DNA of 12,415 nucleotides from Pseudomonadaceae bacterium UBA5811 (lineage in GTDB: Bacteria > Pseudomonadota > Gammaproteobacteria > Pseudomonadales > Pseudomonadaceae), in NCBI GenBank assembly GCA_002417905.1, contig DIDB01000140.1:1-12415 (forward strand), written 5' to 3'. Every line of letters begins with the position of its first letter. The stretch's first letter is position 1. Shown here one piece after another: positions 1 to 5,958 of the stretch. The position numbers and the translations under genes were made by a program. The notes under the pieces were generated by a model that did not search any database, was not told the origin of the DNA, and saw nothing but the letters and a program-made list of their open reading frames with translations.

Positions 1-210
1 ATGCTGGGTGACCTGATTGTGGCCCGGCCGCTGATGATCGGGGTAACGGCCATTGGTGCTGCCGTATTTCTGGCCACCCTGCCGTTCAGCATGGCCAGTG
101 GCAGTGTGGACCGGGCCGCCCAGGCCCTGGTGGTTGATCCGGGGGAGGCCACCTTCGTCCGCTGTCTGGGCTGTATCCGTACCGGCTATGACGTGACGGA
201 TGACCAGTAA
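1..210 (+). CDS. Small putative membrane protein, unknown function (5' end at window edge)
   Basis: The 69-residue product has one clear hydrophobic segment at about residues 12-34, followed by a short polar tail containing the motif FVRCLGC with two nearby cysteines. I recall similar short hypothetical proteins from Pseudomonas-like bacteria, with a hydrophobic stretch ending in 'LPFS' and a C-terminal 'TFxRxLGC', but no function is known to me. The ATG is exactly base 1 of the window, so the true start may lie further upstream and its ribosome binding site cannot be seen. It ends 45 bp before the SpmAB-like gene on the same strand and may share its transcript. It is probably an inner-membrane protein. 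Confidence 0.6.
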   Translation: MLGDLIVARPLMIGVTAIGAAVFLATLPFSMASGSVDRAAQALVVDPGEATFVRCLGCIRTGYDVTDDQ

Positions 211-255
211 TGGTCTGAGCGGGCCTGTCCTGTCTTTTTTCCGGAGCTTCTGATT

Positions 256-1485
256 ATGCTGAATGGTCTGTGGCTGGGCTTTTTTGTCATCTCGGCTGTT
301 TCGGCGCTGGCCCGCTGGCTGCTGGGAGGAAGCCCGGAGGTTTTTGCCGCTCTGGTACAGAGCCTGTTTGCCATGGCCAGGCTGTCTGTCGATGTAATGC
401 TGCTGCTGTTTGGGACGCTTACCCTGTGGCTGGGGTTTTTGCGGATTGCCGAACAGGCCGGTCTGGTGAGTCTGCTGGCCCGTTTGCTGGGTCCCCTGTT
501 CCGGCGGCTGATGCCCGAGGTGCCGGCGGGCCATCCGGCTCTCGGGCTGATAACCCTGAATTTTGCGGCCAATGGTCTGGGACTGGACAATGCGGCTACT
601 CCCATCGGCCTCAAGGCCATGCATGCCCTGCAGACCCTGAACCCCCGGCCTGCTGTGGCCAGTAATGCCCAGATCCTGTTTCTGGTCCTGAATGCTTCTT
701 CTCTGACCCTGTTGCCGGTTTCCATTTTTATGTACCGGGTCCAGCAGGGAGCGGAAAACCCGACTCTGGTCTTTCTGCCCATTCTGCTGGCCACTTCGGC
801 TTCCACGCTGGTGGGACTGCTTTCGGTGGCGCTGGTTCAGCGCCTGCGCCTCTGGGATCCGGTGGTACTGGCCTATCTGGTTCCTGGCAGCCTGCTGCTG
901 GCAGCTTTCATGGTCACCCTGGGCAGCCTGTCCGCTACCGCCCTGGCCCAGCTATCCTCGCTGCTGGGCAATCTGGGCCTGTTTGGCCTGATTGTGACCT
1001 TTGTACTGGTGGGGGCCTGGCGGCGGGTGGCCGTCTATGAGGCTTTTCTGGAGGGGGCGAAGGAAGGCTTTGAGGTCGCCCGTAACCTGCTGCCCTATCT
1101 GCTGGCCATGCTCTGTGCCATTGGCCTGTTGCGGGCCTCGGGGGCCCTGGAGTACGCACTGGATGCCATCCGCTGGGTGGTTGATGGTCTGGGCTGGGAT
1201 GGCCGCTTTGTTGAGGCGTTGCCCACTGCGCTGGTCAAGCCCTTTTCAGGCAGTGCTGCCCGGGCCATGCTGATCGAGACCATGCAGAGCCAGGGCGTTG
1301 ACAGCTTTCCTGCTTTGGTAGCTGCCACTATTCAGGGCAGTACAGAAACCACCTTTTATGTGCTGGCGGTTTATCTCGGCGCTGTTGGCATACAACGGGC
1401 CCGCCATGCTGCCGGCTGTGCCCTGCTGGCCGATTTTGCTGGCGCGCTGGCGGCCATTGCAGTCTGTTACTGGTTCTTCGGTTAA
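256..1485 (+). CDS. Fused SpmA-SpmB 'nucleoside recognition' (Gate) domain membrane protein
   Basis: The 409-residue polytopic membrane protein joins two halves that are separate proteins, SpmA and SpmB, in spore formers. The SpmA-like half carries the block NFAANGLGLDNAATPIGLKA at residues 102-121. The SpmB-like half carries KPFSGSAARAM (328-338) and GSTETTFYVLAVYLGAVGIQ (361-380). Both belong to the nucleoside recognition/Gate family, thought to form transport-like membrane proteins; the substrate is not established. In Bacillus SpmA and SpmB affect spore core dehydration. Fused forms occur in many bacteria that do not sporulate, where the role is unknown. A GGAG at 243-246 lies 9 nt before the ATG and supports this start. 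The gene converges on the split GGDEF/EAL gene, with only 6 bp between stops. Confidence 0.9.
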   Translation: MLNGLWLGFFVISAVSALARWLLGGSPEVFAALVQSLFAMARLSVDVMLLLFGTLTLWLGFLRIAEQAGLVSLLARLLGPLFRRLMPEVPAGHPALGLITLNFAANGLGLDNAATPIGLKAMHALQTLNPRPAVASNAQILFLVLNASSLTLLPVSIFMYRVQQGAENPTLVFLPILLATSASTLVGLLSVALVQRLRLWDPVVLAYLVPGSLLLAAFMVTLGSLSATALAQLSSLLGNLGLFGLIVTFVLVGAWRRVAVYEAFLEGAKEGFEVARNLLPYLLAMLCAIGLLRASGALEYALDAIRWVVDGLGWDGRFVEALPTALVKPFSGSAARAMLIETMQSQGVDSFPALVAATIQGSTETTFYVLAVYLGAVGIQRARHAAGCALLADFAGALAAIAVCYWFFG

Positions 1486-1486
1486 G

Positions 1487-1499
1487 CCTGCTCAGCAGG
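1487..1499. other. Small perfect hairpin between convergent genes
   Basis: The arms cctgc (1487-1491) and gcagg (1495-1499) pair perfectly around a 3-nt loop. The loop is the stop codon of the minus-strand gene. No T-run follows on either strand, so it is at most a weak end-of-transcript structure between the two converging genes. Confidence 0.3.
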
Positions 1500-2961
1500 A
1501 ACCGCTCAGGGCTTTGACTGGCAGGTAGTCAGGGCTGATCCGCTTGTTATCCAGAAGCGGGGTAATCTGTGTGGCCGGCAGGGGCTTCGAAAACAGGTAA
1601 CCCTGGCCTTCCTCACAACCCAGCCGACGCAGCATGGCCATCTGTTCCGGTGTTTCGACGCCTTCGGCAATGATGCATTTTCCCAGCAGGTGGCCCATTT
1701 CGATAATGGCTTTGACCACCTGCATATCCCTGTTGTCCAGCATGGCACTGGAGACAAATGATTTGTCGATTTTCAGGACACCGGCAGGCAGGTCCCGGAG
1801 TCTGGCCAGACTGGAGTGACCGGTTCCGAAATCATCAATGGCCAGCACGAAGCCCTGATGTACCAGCTCGTTTAGCTGGCTGATGATTCTGTCCATATGA
1901 TCCATGACATTACTTTCAGTAATTTCCAGCTGGATATGGGACGGGTCAATATTCAGCTGCCGGGCAAGACTTATGACCCGCCGGCTGATATTGGCGCGTA
2001 GCAGTTGCCGGACTGAAACATTAATGTTGACGCTGAGTCGCAGGCCCTGCTTCTGCCATTCAGCGGTCTGTTGCAATGCGGTGACCAGTACCCAGTCTCC
2101 CAGTTCCTGGATCAGGTCGGACTCTTCTGCCACCGGAATAAACTCATCTGGACCAATGGGGCCCTCTTCCGGGTGATTCCAGCGTAACAGGGCTTCGACG
2201 CCGGTAATCACGCCGGTTTTCAGCTCAACTTTGGGCTGGTAATACAGTGACAGCTGTGACTGCTGGCTGGCCAGCGCCTGGCGCAGCTGGTGTTCCAGAT
2301 AAATCCGCCGGGTCATTTTGCTGGTCATGGCCGGCTGGAAAAAACGCAGGCAGTTTCCCCCGTCGCTTCTGGCGGTATGCATGGCCTGAGTGGCGTGCAT
2401 CAGCAGGGTTCGGGCATCCAGGCCATCCTCCGGATACAGGGCCAGCCCCAGAGAGGCTGTGATTTTCACATTATGGTCATAATTTTTCAGGGGAAAATTA
2501 ACCACGGCCAGCAGCTGGCTGACAAAACCCATCAGTTCCTGATCATTGCGGCGCTGCTCAAGCACAATGGAAAACTCGTCCCCCGTCATCCGGCCGGCAA
2601 ATCCGCCGCTCTGGCTGGCCAGAGTGTTTAGCCGGGCGGCAATATCAACCAGCAGGGTATCGCCATAGTCATGACCCATGCTGTTGTTGATATCCCGCAG
2701 CCGGTCGATGCCAACAGAGATCACCACGAAAATATCACTGCTGCCCCGGCTCATCTGGATAATGGTCTGGATCTTTTCAAAGATGGCCAGCCGGTTTGGC
2801 AGGCCCGTCAGGGGATCATTAAAGGTCTGGAACCTGACCCGCTCCAAAATTTCATCCTCCATTTTTCCGAGGAGCTCCTGATACTGTTTTTCCCGGCGAT
2901 AAAGCGCGAGCAGCAGGGGATGGAAAATCAGGATTGCTTCCAGCAGCAGTGTCACGCACAT
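1492..2961 (-). CDS. GGDEF-EAL c-di-GMP phosphodiesterase, downstream part of a frame-split gene
   Basis: The 489-residue reading frame carries a transmembrane helix (about 1-21), a short coiled-coil-like linker, a GGDEF domain (DPLTGLPNR at 49-57, signature TGDEF at 126-130) and an EAL domain. EAL motifs look intact: EALLRW (256-261), ITES (347-350), DDFGTGHSS (376-384), LKIDKSF (396-402), AEGVET (432-437) and GQGY (452-455). This predicts c-di-GMP hydrolysis to pGpG, while TGDEF departs from GGDEF and suggests weak or lost cyclase activity. The ATG at 2961 falls inside the helix. The open frame continues upstream to about 3144 with no ATG, GTG or TTG, encoding the end of the PilJ-like sensor. 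It is therefore best read as the 3' part of one gene starting at 3563 (about 690 residues if joined). No good Shine-Dalgarno precedes 2961. Confidence 0.85.
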   Translation of the reverse strand: MCVTLLLEAILIFHPLLLALYRREKQYQELLGKMEDEILERVRFQTFNDPLTGLPNRLAIFEKIQTIIQMSRGSSDIFVVISVGIDRLRDINNSMGHDYGDTLLVDIAARLNTLASQSGGFAGRMTGDEFSIVLEQRRNDQELMGFVSQLLAVVNFPLKNYDHNVKITASLGLALYPEDGLDARTLLMHATQAMHTARSDGGNCLRFFQPAMTSKMTRRIYLEHQLRQALASQQSQLSLYYQPKVELKTGVITGVEALLRWNHPEEGPIGPDEFIPVAEESDLIQELGDWVLVTALQQTAEWQKQGLRLSVNINVSVRQLLRANISRRVISLARQLNIDPSHIQLEITESNVMDHMDRIISQLNELVHQGFVLAIDDFGTGHSSLARLRDLPAGVLKIDKSFVSSAMLDNRDMQVVKAIIEMGHLLGKCIIAEGVETPEQMAMLRRLGCEEGQGYLFSKPLPATQITPLLDNKRISPDYLPVKALSGSC

Positions 2962-3077
2962 TCCGGTCAGGGAAATCCGGTTATATTGCTGAAGTGTGGC
3001 GATAGCTGATTCACTGTCTTTCTGGTACTGCAGTACCAGCGTATCAAGAGTACCCAGAAGGCCATCTGATATTGATT

Positions 3078-3563
3078 TCAGCTCTTCATATAAGCGGTCT
3101 GATTTTTTCCGGAGAAACCAGACAGTCCGAGCTGTCTGGCCAGCTCAGCAAAGATATTTATAGTTCTGTCGAGATTATAAGGCTCGGCCATAAAGATGTT
3201 TTTTATGGCGGCCGATTTTGGCTCTGGAATGTGCAGTCCGACAGATCCATGCATCAATGCATAATGAGCACTGAGCAGGGTTTCGATCAATGTTGTGTAA
3301 TCCTGATCCAGGGGGCTGGAGGGGGTGCGGGCCGCTTCACCAGCCATCCGGGTGATCCGCTGGGAAAGCATGCGTTGCCTTCCGGCAAGATTGACAACCC
3401 GGGCAGTGGCCTCCTGTTCGGCAACAATGCTCTGCACAAAGTAGTGGGATAGCAGTGACAGCATGGCGATGATTGACAGCGCCAGGATATAGGTCATTGT
3501 TCCTTTTCGCCAGTGTGAGCGCAGGGCTTCAGGAGGCGTGTACCAGTGTGCTGATCTTTCCAT
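3078..3563 (-). CDS. PilJ-type sensor N-terminal domain, upstream part of the frame-split GGDEF-EAL gene
   Basis: The 161-residue frame has a short cytoplasmic start, a transmembrane helix at about 23-46, and the hallmark VVNLAGRQRMLSQRITRM (57-74) of the 'type IV pili methyl-accepting chemotaxis transducer N-term' family (PilJ_N). In that family the domain sits outside the inner membrane between two helices and feeds a cytoplasmic output module. Here the frame ends at 3078 without a second helix. The missing helix and GGDEF-EAL output are in another frame directly downstream, overlapping this one at 3078-3144. Joining the frames at the A6 run (3103-3108) restores a normal layout. The ATG at 3563 has only a weak Shine-Dalgarno. 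An internal ATG at 3497 is preceded by AAGGA and is an alternative, leaving almost no cytoplasmic tail. Confidence 0.8.
   Translation of the reverse strand: MERSAHWYTPPEALRSHWRKGTMTYILALSIIAMLSLLSHYFVQSIVAEQEATARVVNLAGRQRMLSQRITRMAGEAARTPSSPLDQDYTTLIETLLSAHYALMHGSVGLHIPEPKSAAIKNIFMAEPYNLDRTINIFAELARQLGLSGFSGKNQTAYMKS
3100..3112 (-). other. A6 slippery run where the sensor and output frames meet
   Basis: On the minus (coding) strand the sequence reads GGA AAA AAT CAG in the PilJ_N frame. A -1 shift on the heptamer A AAA AAT, or one extra A in the run, leads into AAA TCA GAC, the frame of the GGDEF-EAL part. The heptamer has the X XXY YYZ form of known -1 frameshift sites. It could be programmed ribosomal or transcriptional slippage, a real one-base mutation, or a sequencing error in a homopolymer. 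The sequence alone cannot decide which. Confidence 0.55.
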
Positions 3564-3812
3564 GGCTATCGGTATCTGCCTGATATTTTATTGTTTTGAG
3601 GCGTTGTGTTCTGTCCGCAGGCTGGCTGTTATGTTTCCGGTAACTTGTAATCGGATTTTTCGCTGACATATCACTGTCAAATTTCTTTAGAACTCTCTTC
3701 AGCAATACAGAGTGCTTGCGCCTTATCTGTAGGTTAGACCGGTTACTGGTTTCGACAAGTGCTGCTGGATTCACAGCTCAGGCCAGCCGGAAAATCAGCT
3801 TGTTCTTATATT

Positions 3813-3816
3813 GAGG
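3813..3816 (+). promoter_or_regulatory. Ribosome binding site fixing the first DUF2790 start
   Basis: GAGG lies 5 nt before the ATG at 3822. An in-frame ATG at 3759 has no such site, and starting there would put 21 residues in front of a clear signal peptide. The 3822 start is therefore preferred. Confidence 0.7.
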
Positions 3817-3821
3817 TGGAG

Positions 3822-4136
3822 ATGAAAAAACCACTGAGCCTGGCCTCTGTTCTGGCCTGCTTTGCACTGGTTTCGGCCCAGGCTGGAGCCGAGACCAGTG
3901 AAGAAATCCGGAAGCTCCCGGTTTTTGAATATGCCGGACAAAAGCTGGATGTGCATGAGGTGCTATCCATCGAAGAAAAAGATCCCGGTGAGCGTGGAGA
4001 GGATGGCCGGGATGGTGATGATTATCAGAGCCCCTGTGCAGTGGTGCCAACCAAGATGATTTACCGTGACTCAGAGGGCAAATTGCACGCAGTGATTTTC
4101 AGGAGAAAATCCATCGACTGCATGACCAACAATTAA
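3822..4136 (+). CDS. Exported DUF2790-family protein (divergent paralogue 1)
   Basis: The product is 104 residues from ATG 3822. It has a signal peptide, MKKPLSLASVLACFALVSAQ, with probable cleavage after AGA (22-24). The mature part contains YAGQKLDVHEVLSI, then CAVVPTKMIYRDSEGKLHAV, and ends near a second cysteine (CMTNN). The order LD-x-x-EV(I/L)S, C-x-x-x-P, (M/V)xYxDSxG, C-terminal Cys matches DUF2790, small exported proteins of unknown function best known in Pseudomonas. The two conserved cysteines may form a disulfide in the periplasm. Unlike the two minus-strand paralogues in this window, it has an acidic Gly-rich insertion, GERGEDGRDGDDY, before the first Cys. It is divergent from the split GGDEF-EAL gene, with a 258-bp shared upstream region. 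Confidence 0.75.
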   Translation: MKKPLSLASVLACFALVSAQAGAETSEEIRKLPVFEYAGQKLDVHEVLSIEEKDPGERGEDGRDGDDYQSPCAVVPTKMIYRDSEGKLHAVIFRRKSIDCMTNN

Positions 4137-4197
4137 TTAGTAGTGTGGCCAGGTTCTTTCCAGAGTTCCGGGCAGATGCTCTGGTCTCCATTGATAG

Positions 4198-4223
4198 CAG
4201 ACTGGGCTGGCCAGTCCAGTCTG
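4198..4223. repeat. 26-bp near-perfect palindrome between two small-protein genes
   Basis: Thirteen-base half-sites meet at 4210/4211, and 12 of 13 pairs match. The exception is G4206 opposite T4215, which would still pair as G-U in RNA. The outer arms are cagactgg (4198-4205) and ccagtctg (4216-4223), and the core ctggccag (4207-4214) is itself palindromic. No T-run follows, so it does not look like an intrinsic terminator. It may be an operator for a dimeric regulator of the DUF2845 gene 54 bp downstream, or an RNA hairpin between the two genes. Confidence 0.6.
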
Positions 4224-4261
4224 GTGCAATGCCACGTTACACTGAGGGCCGTTTTCCGCCC

Positions 4262-4269
4262 GGGAGAGG
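4262..4269 (+). promoter_or_regulatory. Ribosome binding site fixing the DUF2845 start
   Basis: The purine-rich GGGAGAGG ends 8 nt before ATG 4278, where the signal peptide begins. The frame is open back to an ATG at 4143, but that would add 45 residues unlike a signal peptide. Confidence 0.65.
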
Positions 4270-4277
4270 CCACTCAA

Positions 4278-4583
4278 ATGCAATACAGAAATATTTTGCT
4301 GCTGTCAGGTCTGCTGCTGTTTTACCCGCTGCTGGCTCACCCACTTTCCATGCGCTGCGAGCAGGGTATTATCAGCGAGGGTGACACGCCGTTTGAGGTC
4401 ATTAAAAAATGCGGCGAACCCGTAAACCGGGAAGTTCTTGATCCGCTGGTCGACCGTTACGGGAATATCCTGAACAATGCCGTTCCTGTGGAAAACTGGG
4501 TTTATGGACCCAACCATGGCATGTATTATTTTTTGCGCTTCGTTAACGGCACCCTGGAAACCATAGATAGCCGGCGACTTTAG
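4278..4583 (+). CDS. Exported DUF2845-family protein
   Basis: The product is 101 residues. A hydrophobic leader, MQYRNILLLSGLLLFYPLLA, is followed by a mature part with MRCEQGIISEGDTPFEVIKK, CGEP, a WVYGPN block and FLRFVNGTLETID near the end. The pattern Cys, then (I/V)SxGD-xxFEV-xxKCGEP, then W-x-Y and F-x-NG-x-L is that of DUF2845, small periplasmic proteins of unknown function resembling the SmpA/OmlA fold. The two cysteines (in MRCE and KCGEP) may form a disulfide. It lies 141 bp after the first DUF2790 gene on the same strand, with a strong palindrome between them, and converges on a second DUF2790 gene. The family call is from memory of motifs. Confidence 0.7.
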   Translation: MQYRNILLLSGLLLFYPLLAHPLSMRCEQGIISEGDTPFEVIKKCGEPVNREVLDPLVDRYGNILNNAVPVENWVYGPNHGMYYFLRFVNGTLETIDSRRL

Positions 4584-4606
4584 GGACAGACCGCATGGAT
4601 CTGTCC
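4584..4606 (+). terminator. Hairpin just after the DUF2845 stop, weak terminator candidate
   Basis: The perfect 7-bp arms ggacaga (4584-4590) and tctgtcc (4600-4606) enclose a 9-nt loop and start at the base after the stop codon. No T-run follows, so Rho-independent action is doubtful. Placement between two converging genes favours a role at transcript ends. Confidence 0.4.
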
Positions 4607-4628
4607 ACAGGGCAGATGTGCAGCCCCC

Positions 4629-4934
4629 TCAGTTGTTCTGACAGCCTTTTCCGATCACTTCATAGCGTACGGTGTGAACGGTACCGTGTGAGTCCTTGTA
4701 AACCATGACTTCCGGGGTGATGCCACAGGCCATGGGGTCACTTTTTACCGAGATGACTTCTTTTACATCCAGCTTGTCGCCGTACTTGTAGTCCTCGACC
4801 TGATTGTTATTTTTGTCTGCCGGTGTGACCAGCTGCAGATCCGCGGTCAATGGATCTGGCTCCTGCTCGGCATTGCTCATGGCGATAACGATAATACCCG
4901 ACGCTACAGCCACCAGAGCAGCGAAACGCTTCAT
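4629..4934 (-). CDS. Exported DUF2790-family protein (paralogue 2)
   Basis: The product is 101 residues with an N-terminal signal peptide (MKRFAALVAVASG, cleavage probably after SNA at about residue 22). An acidic segment EQEPDPLTADLQLV follows, then the DUF2790 core: YKYGDKLDVKEVISVKSD, CGITPEVMVYKDSHGTVHTV, and the end GKGCQNN. The function is unknown; two conserved cysteines and export point to a small periplasmic protein. It is very like paralogue 3, which lies 462 bp upstream on the same strand. Both share PDPLTADLQLV and SVKSDPMACGITPEVM, and a stretch of about 26 identical bases spans the first Cys codon. This indicates duplication. A good AGGAG site precedes the ATG. Confidence 0.78.
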   Translation of the reverse strand: MKRFAALVAVASGIIVIAMSNAEQEPDPLTADLQLVTPADKNNNQVEDYKYGDKLDVKEVISVKSDPMACGITPEVMVYKDSHGTVHTVRYEVIGKGCQNN

Positions 4935-4941
4935 GACCTTT

Positions 4942-4946
4942 CTCCT
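4942..4946 (-). promoter_or_regulatory. Ribosome binding site of DUF2790 paralogue 2
   Basis: The minus strand reads AGGAG, 7 nt before the ATG at 4934. This spacing is near ideal and supports the assigned start. Confidence 0.75.
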
Positions 4947-4976
4947 GTTTCATCAGGCAAGCCGGTTTGCTCACTG

Positions 4977-4995
4977 AAGTTTCCTGGTGAAACTT
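4977..4995. repeat. Inverted repeat upstream of DUF2790 paralogue 2
   Basis: The perfect 7-bp arms aagtttc (4977-4983) and gaaactt (4989-4995) flank ctggt. It lies 43 bp before the start codon of the minus-strand gene, in the probable leader or promoter, where a regulator or leader-RNA hairpin would act. Confidence 0.4.
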
Positions 4996-5262
4996 GCCTT
5001 GGTTTTAATCTTGTTAGGGGAGTTTTTGTTTTTCTGTCTGACCTAACCCCTGTAATGCATGGGTTAAAGGCCGGCATGTCCAGAAAGGAACGGTGGAACT
5101 GAAACACATCTGTATGCGCTTGAGAAGGGCTGCCAATACCCTCTGGCCAGGCGGAATGACACCGTTTTGCCAGAAAGTGGCTACCTAGAGCGGCTGGCTT
5201 TTTTGGAAAGCGGATAAGACTTTTGGCGAGTGCAGGCCAGATGGACTACCGGAGCTGACTGA

Positions 5263-5294
5263 ACAGGACTCAGAAATCCTGTCATGACGAGTCC
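5263..5294. repeat. Two overlapping, mutually exclusive inverted repeats
   Basis: acagga (5263-5268) pairs with tcctgt (5277-5282), while ggactc (5266-5271) pairs with gagtcc (5289-5294). The left arms overlap, so as RNA only one hairpin could form at a time. No T-run follows. The arms are only 6 bp, so this could be chance. Confidence 0.25.
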
Positions 5295-5396
5295 AGTGTA
5301 GAGGAAAAACAGATACTGCAACCTGCAGCGGGAGCCAGAATTTCTCAAAATTGCTGGTTTGCCCGCCGGGCAGATCATGTGTAAATAACTACAAAG

Positions 5397-5726
5397 CTAG
5401 CCGTTCTGACAACCCTTACCCATTACTTCGTAGCGCAGGGTACGTACATCACCCTTCGAGTCTTTGTACATCATTACTTCCGGTGTAATACCACAGGCCA
5501 TGGGGTCACTTTTTACTGAAATAACTTCACGAATATCCAGCTTGTCGCCATATTCGTAATCAGTAGCCTTGCTCCCGTCTGCTTTGTTGGAAACAATTTC
5601 TTCAGTAGGAATAACCAGCTGCAGATCAGCAGTCAACGGATCCGGCTCTTCTGCAGTCGCTGTTGCCATACCAGACACAGTTATCAGTGGCAGGACAGCT
5701 GTCATCAATATTGCCAGGCGTTTCAT
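5397..5726 (-). CDS. Exported DUF2790-family protein (paralogue 3)
   Basis: The product is 109 residues from the ATG at 5726. The in-frame GTG at 5729 is only 2 nt from the Shine-Dalgarno and is less likely. The signal peptide is MKRLAILMTAVLPLITVSGM, with cleavage probably after ATA. EEPDPLTADLQLV follows, then a longer linker than in paralogue 2 (EEIVSNKADGSKATD), then the core YEYGDKLDIREVISVKSD, CGITPEVMMYKDSKGDVRTL and the end GKGCQNG. It belongs to DUF2790, function unknown. With paralogue 2 it forms a same-strand tandem pair. It is divergent from recC across an AT-rich 467-bp gap. Its coding DNA is visibly less GC-rich than recC (25 of 60 bases G/C at 5461-5520). Confidence 0.78.
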   Translation of the reverse strand: MKRLAILMTAVLPLITVSGMATATAEEPDPLTADLQLVIPTEEIVSNKADGSKATDYEYGDKLDIREVISVKSDPMACGITPEVMMYKDSKGDVRTLRYEVMGKGCQNG

Positions 5727-5731
5727 CACAA

Positions 5732-5736
5732 TCTCC
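5732..5736 (-). promoter_or_regulatory. Ribosome binding site deciding the paralogue 3 start
   Basis: The minus strand reads GGAGA (as GGGAGA), 5 nt before ATG 5726 and only 2 nt before the in-frame GTG at 5729. This favours the ATG. Confidence 0.65.
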
Positions 5737-5846
5737 CATTTTCAGGCGGATCAAGCCCGGCATCACCGATCAGGCCATGCCCAGTCTGGCTAGCACCAGA
5801 TTTTTTGGGGAGGGCTTTCCGCACCTTTCGGGAGTCATTCTAGGCT

Positions 5847-5878
5847 GACTTAAACGGCTCAATAAGAAGCTTTAAGTC
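5847..5878. repeat. 8-bp inverted repeat at the left edge of the AT-rich island
   Basis: gacttaaa (5847-5854) and tttaagtc (5871-5878) are perfect reverse complements around a 16-base spacer. It sits about 120 bp upstream of the DUF2790 paralogue 3 start, so an operator is possible. Confidence 0.4.
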
Positions 5879-5895
5879 CAATTTTTATTGATTTT

Positions 5896-5920
5896 TACGA
5901 AAAAATAAAATTTTTTCGTA
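5896..5920. repeat. 11-bp perfect inverted repeat, AT-rich
   Basis: tacgaaaaaat (5896-5906) and attttttcgta (5910-5920) are perfect reverse complements around a 3-base spacer. T-rich or A-rich halves on each strand could form a cruciform, a curved protein-binding site, or a weak hairpin in RNA. Confidence 0.55.
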
Positions 5921-5929
5921 TTATTTCTA

Positions 5930-5958
5930 ACATGGAGTTTTTTAATTATTTTCCATGT
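5930..5958. repeat. 7-bp inverted repeat in the AT-rich island
   Basis: acatgga (5930-5936) and tccatgt (5952-5958) are perfect reverse complements around a 15-base T-rich spacer. It is the third inverted repeat in about 110 bp. Confidence 0.35.

Larger units (their letters stand above)
4935..5396. other. 462-bp spacer between two DUF2790 genes, no gene seen
   Basis: No convincing coding sequence is present. A 65-codon minus-strand frame at 5181-5378 lacks a recognisable motif. The spacer holds the ribosome binding site of paralogue 2, an inverted repeat at 4977-4995, T-rich DNA at 5001-5035, a pair of overlapping hairpins at 5263-5294, and a hairpin with one bulge at 5335-5357 (arms ccagaattt and aaatt-g-ctgg) downstream of paralogue 3. 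The promoter of paralogue 2 must lie here or upstream of paralogue 3, but no clear -35/-10 pair was found. Confidence 0.5.

Noticed and set aside
808..815. GCTGGTGG, the E. coli Chi sequence (also near 7433)
   Set aside because: Chi sequences are species-specific, and the octamer is expected by chance in DNA rich in CTGG and GGTGG. No inference is possible from two copies.
3675..3680. Perfect -35 hexamer TTGACA on the minus strand before the sensor gene
   Set aside because: No acceptable -10 box lies 16-18 bp downstream, so a sigma-70 promoter cannot be claimed.
3529..3774. 81-codon minus-strand frame upstream of the split sensor gene
   Set aside because: It overlaps the start of the PilJ_N frame, has no signal peptide, hydrophobic segment or recognisable motif, and occupies a divergent promoter region.
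5181..5378. 65-codon minus-strand frame in the DUF2790 spacer
   Set aside because: It has a moderately hydrophobic middle but no ribosome binding site or family resemblance, and overlaps the inverted repeats. Insufficient support.
5783..5806. Short + strand hairpin (tctgg/ccaga) followed by six T upstream of DUF2790 paralogue 3
   Set aside because: The stem has only five Watson-Crick pairs plus marginal extension, and no + strand transcript is expected there. Probably chance.
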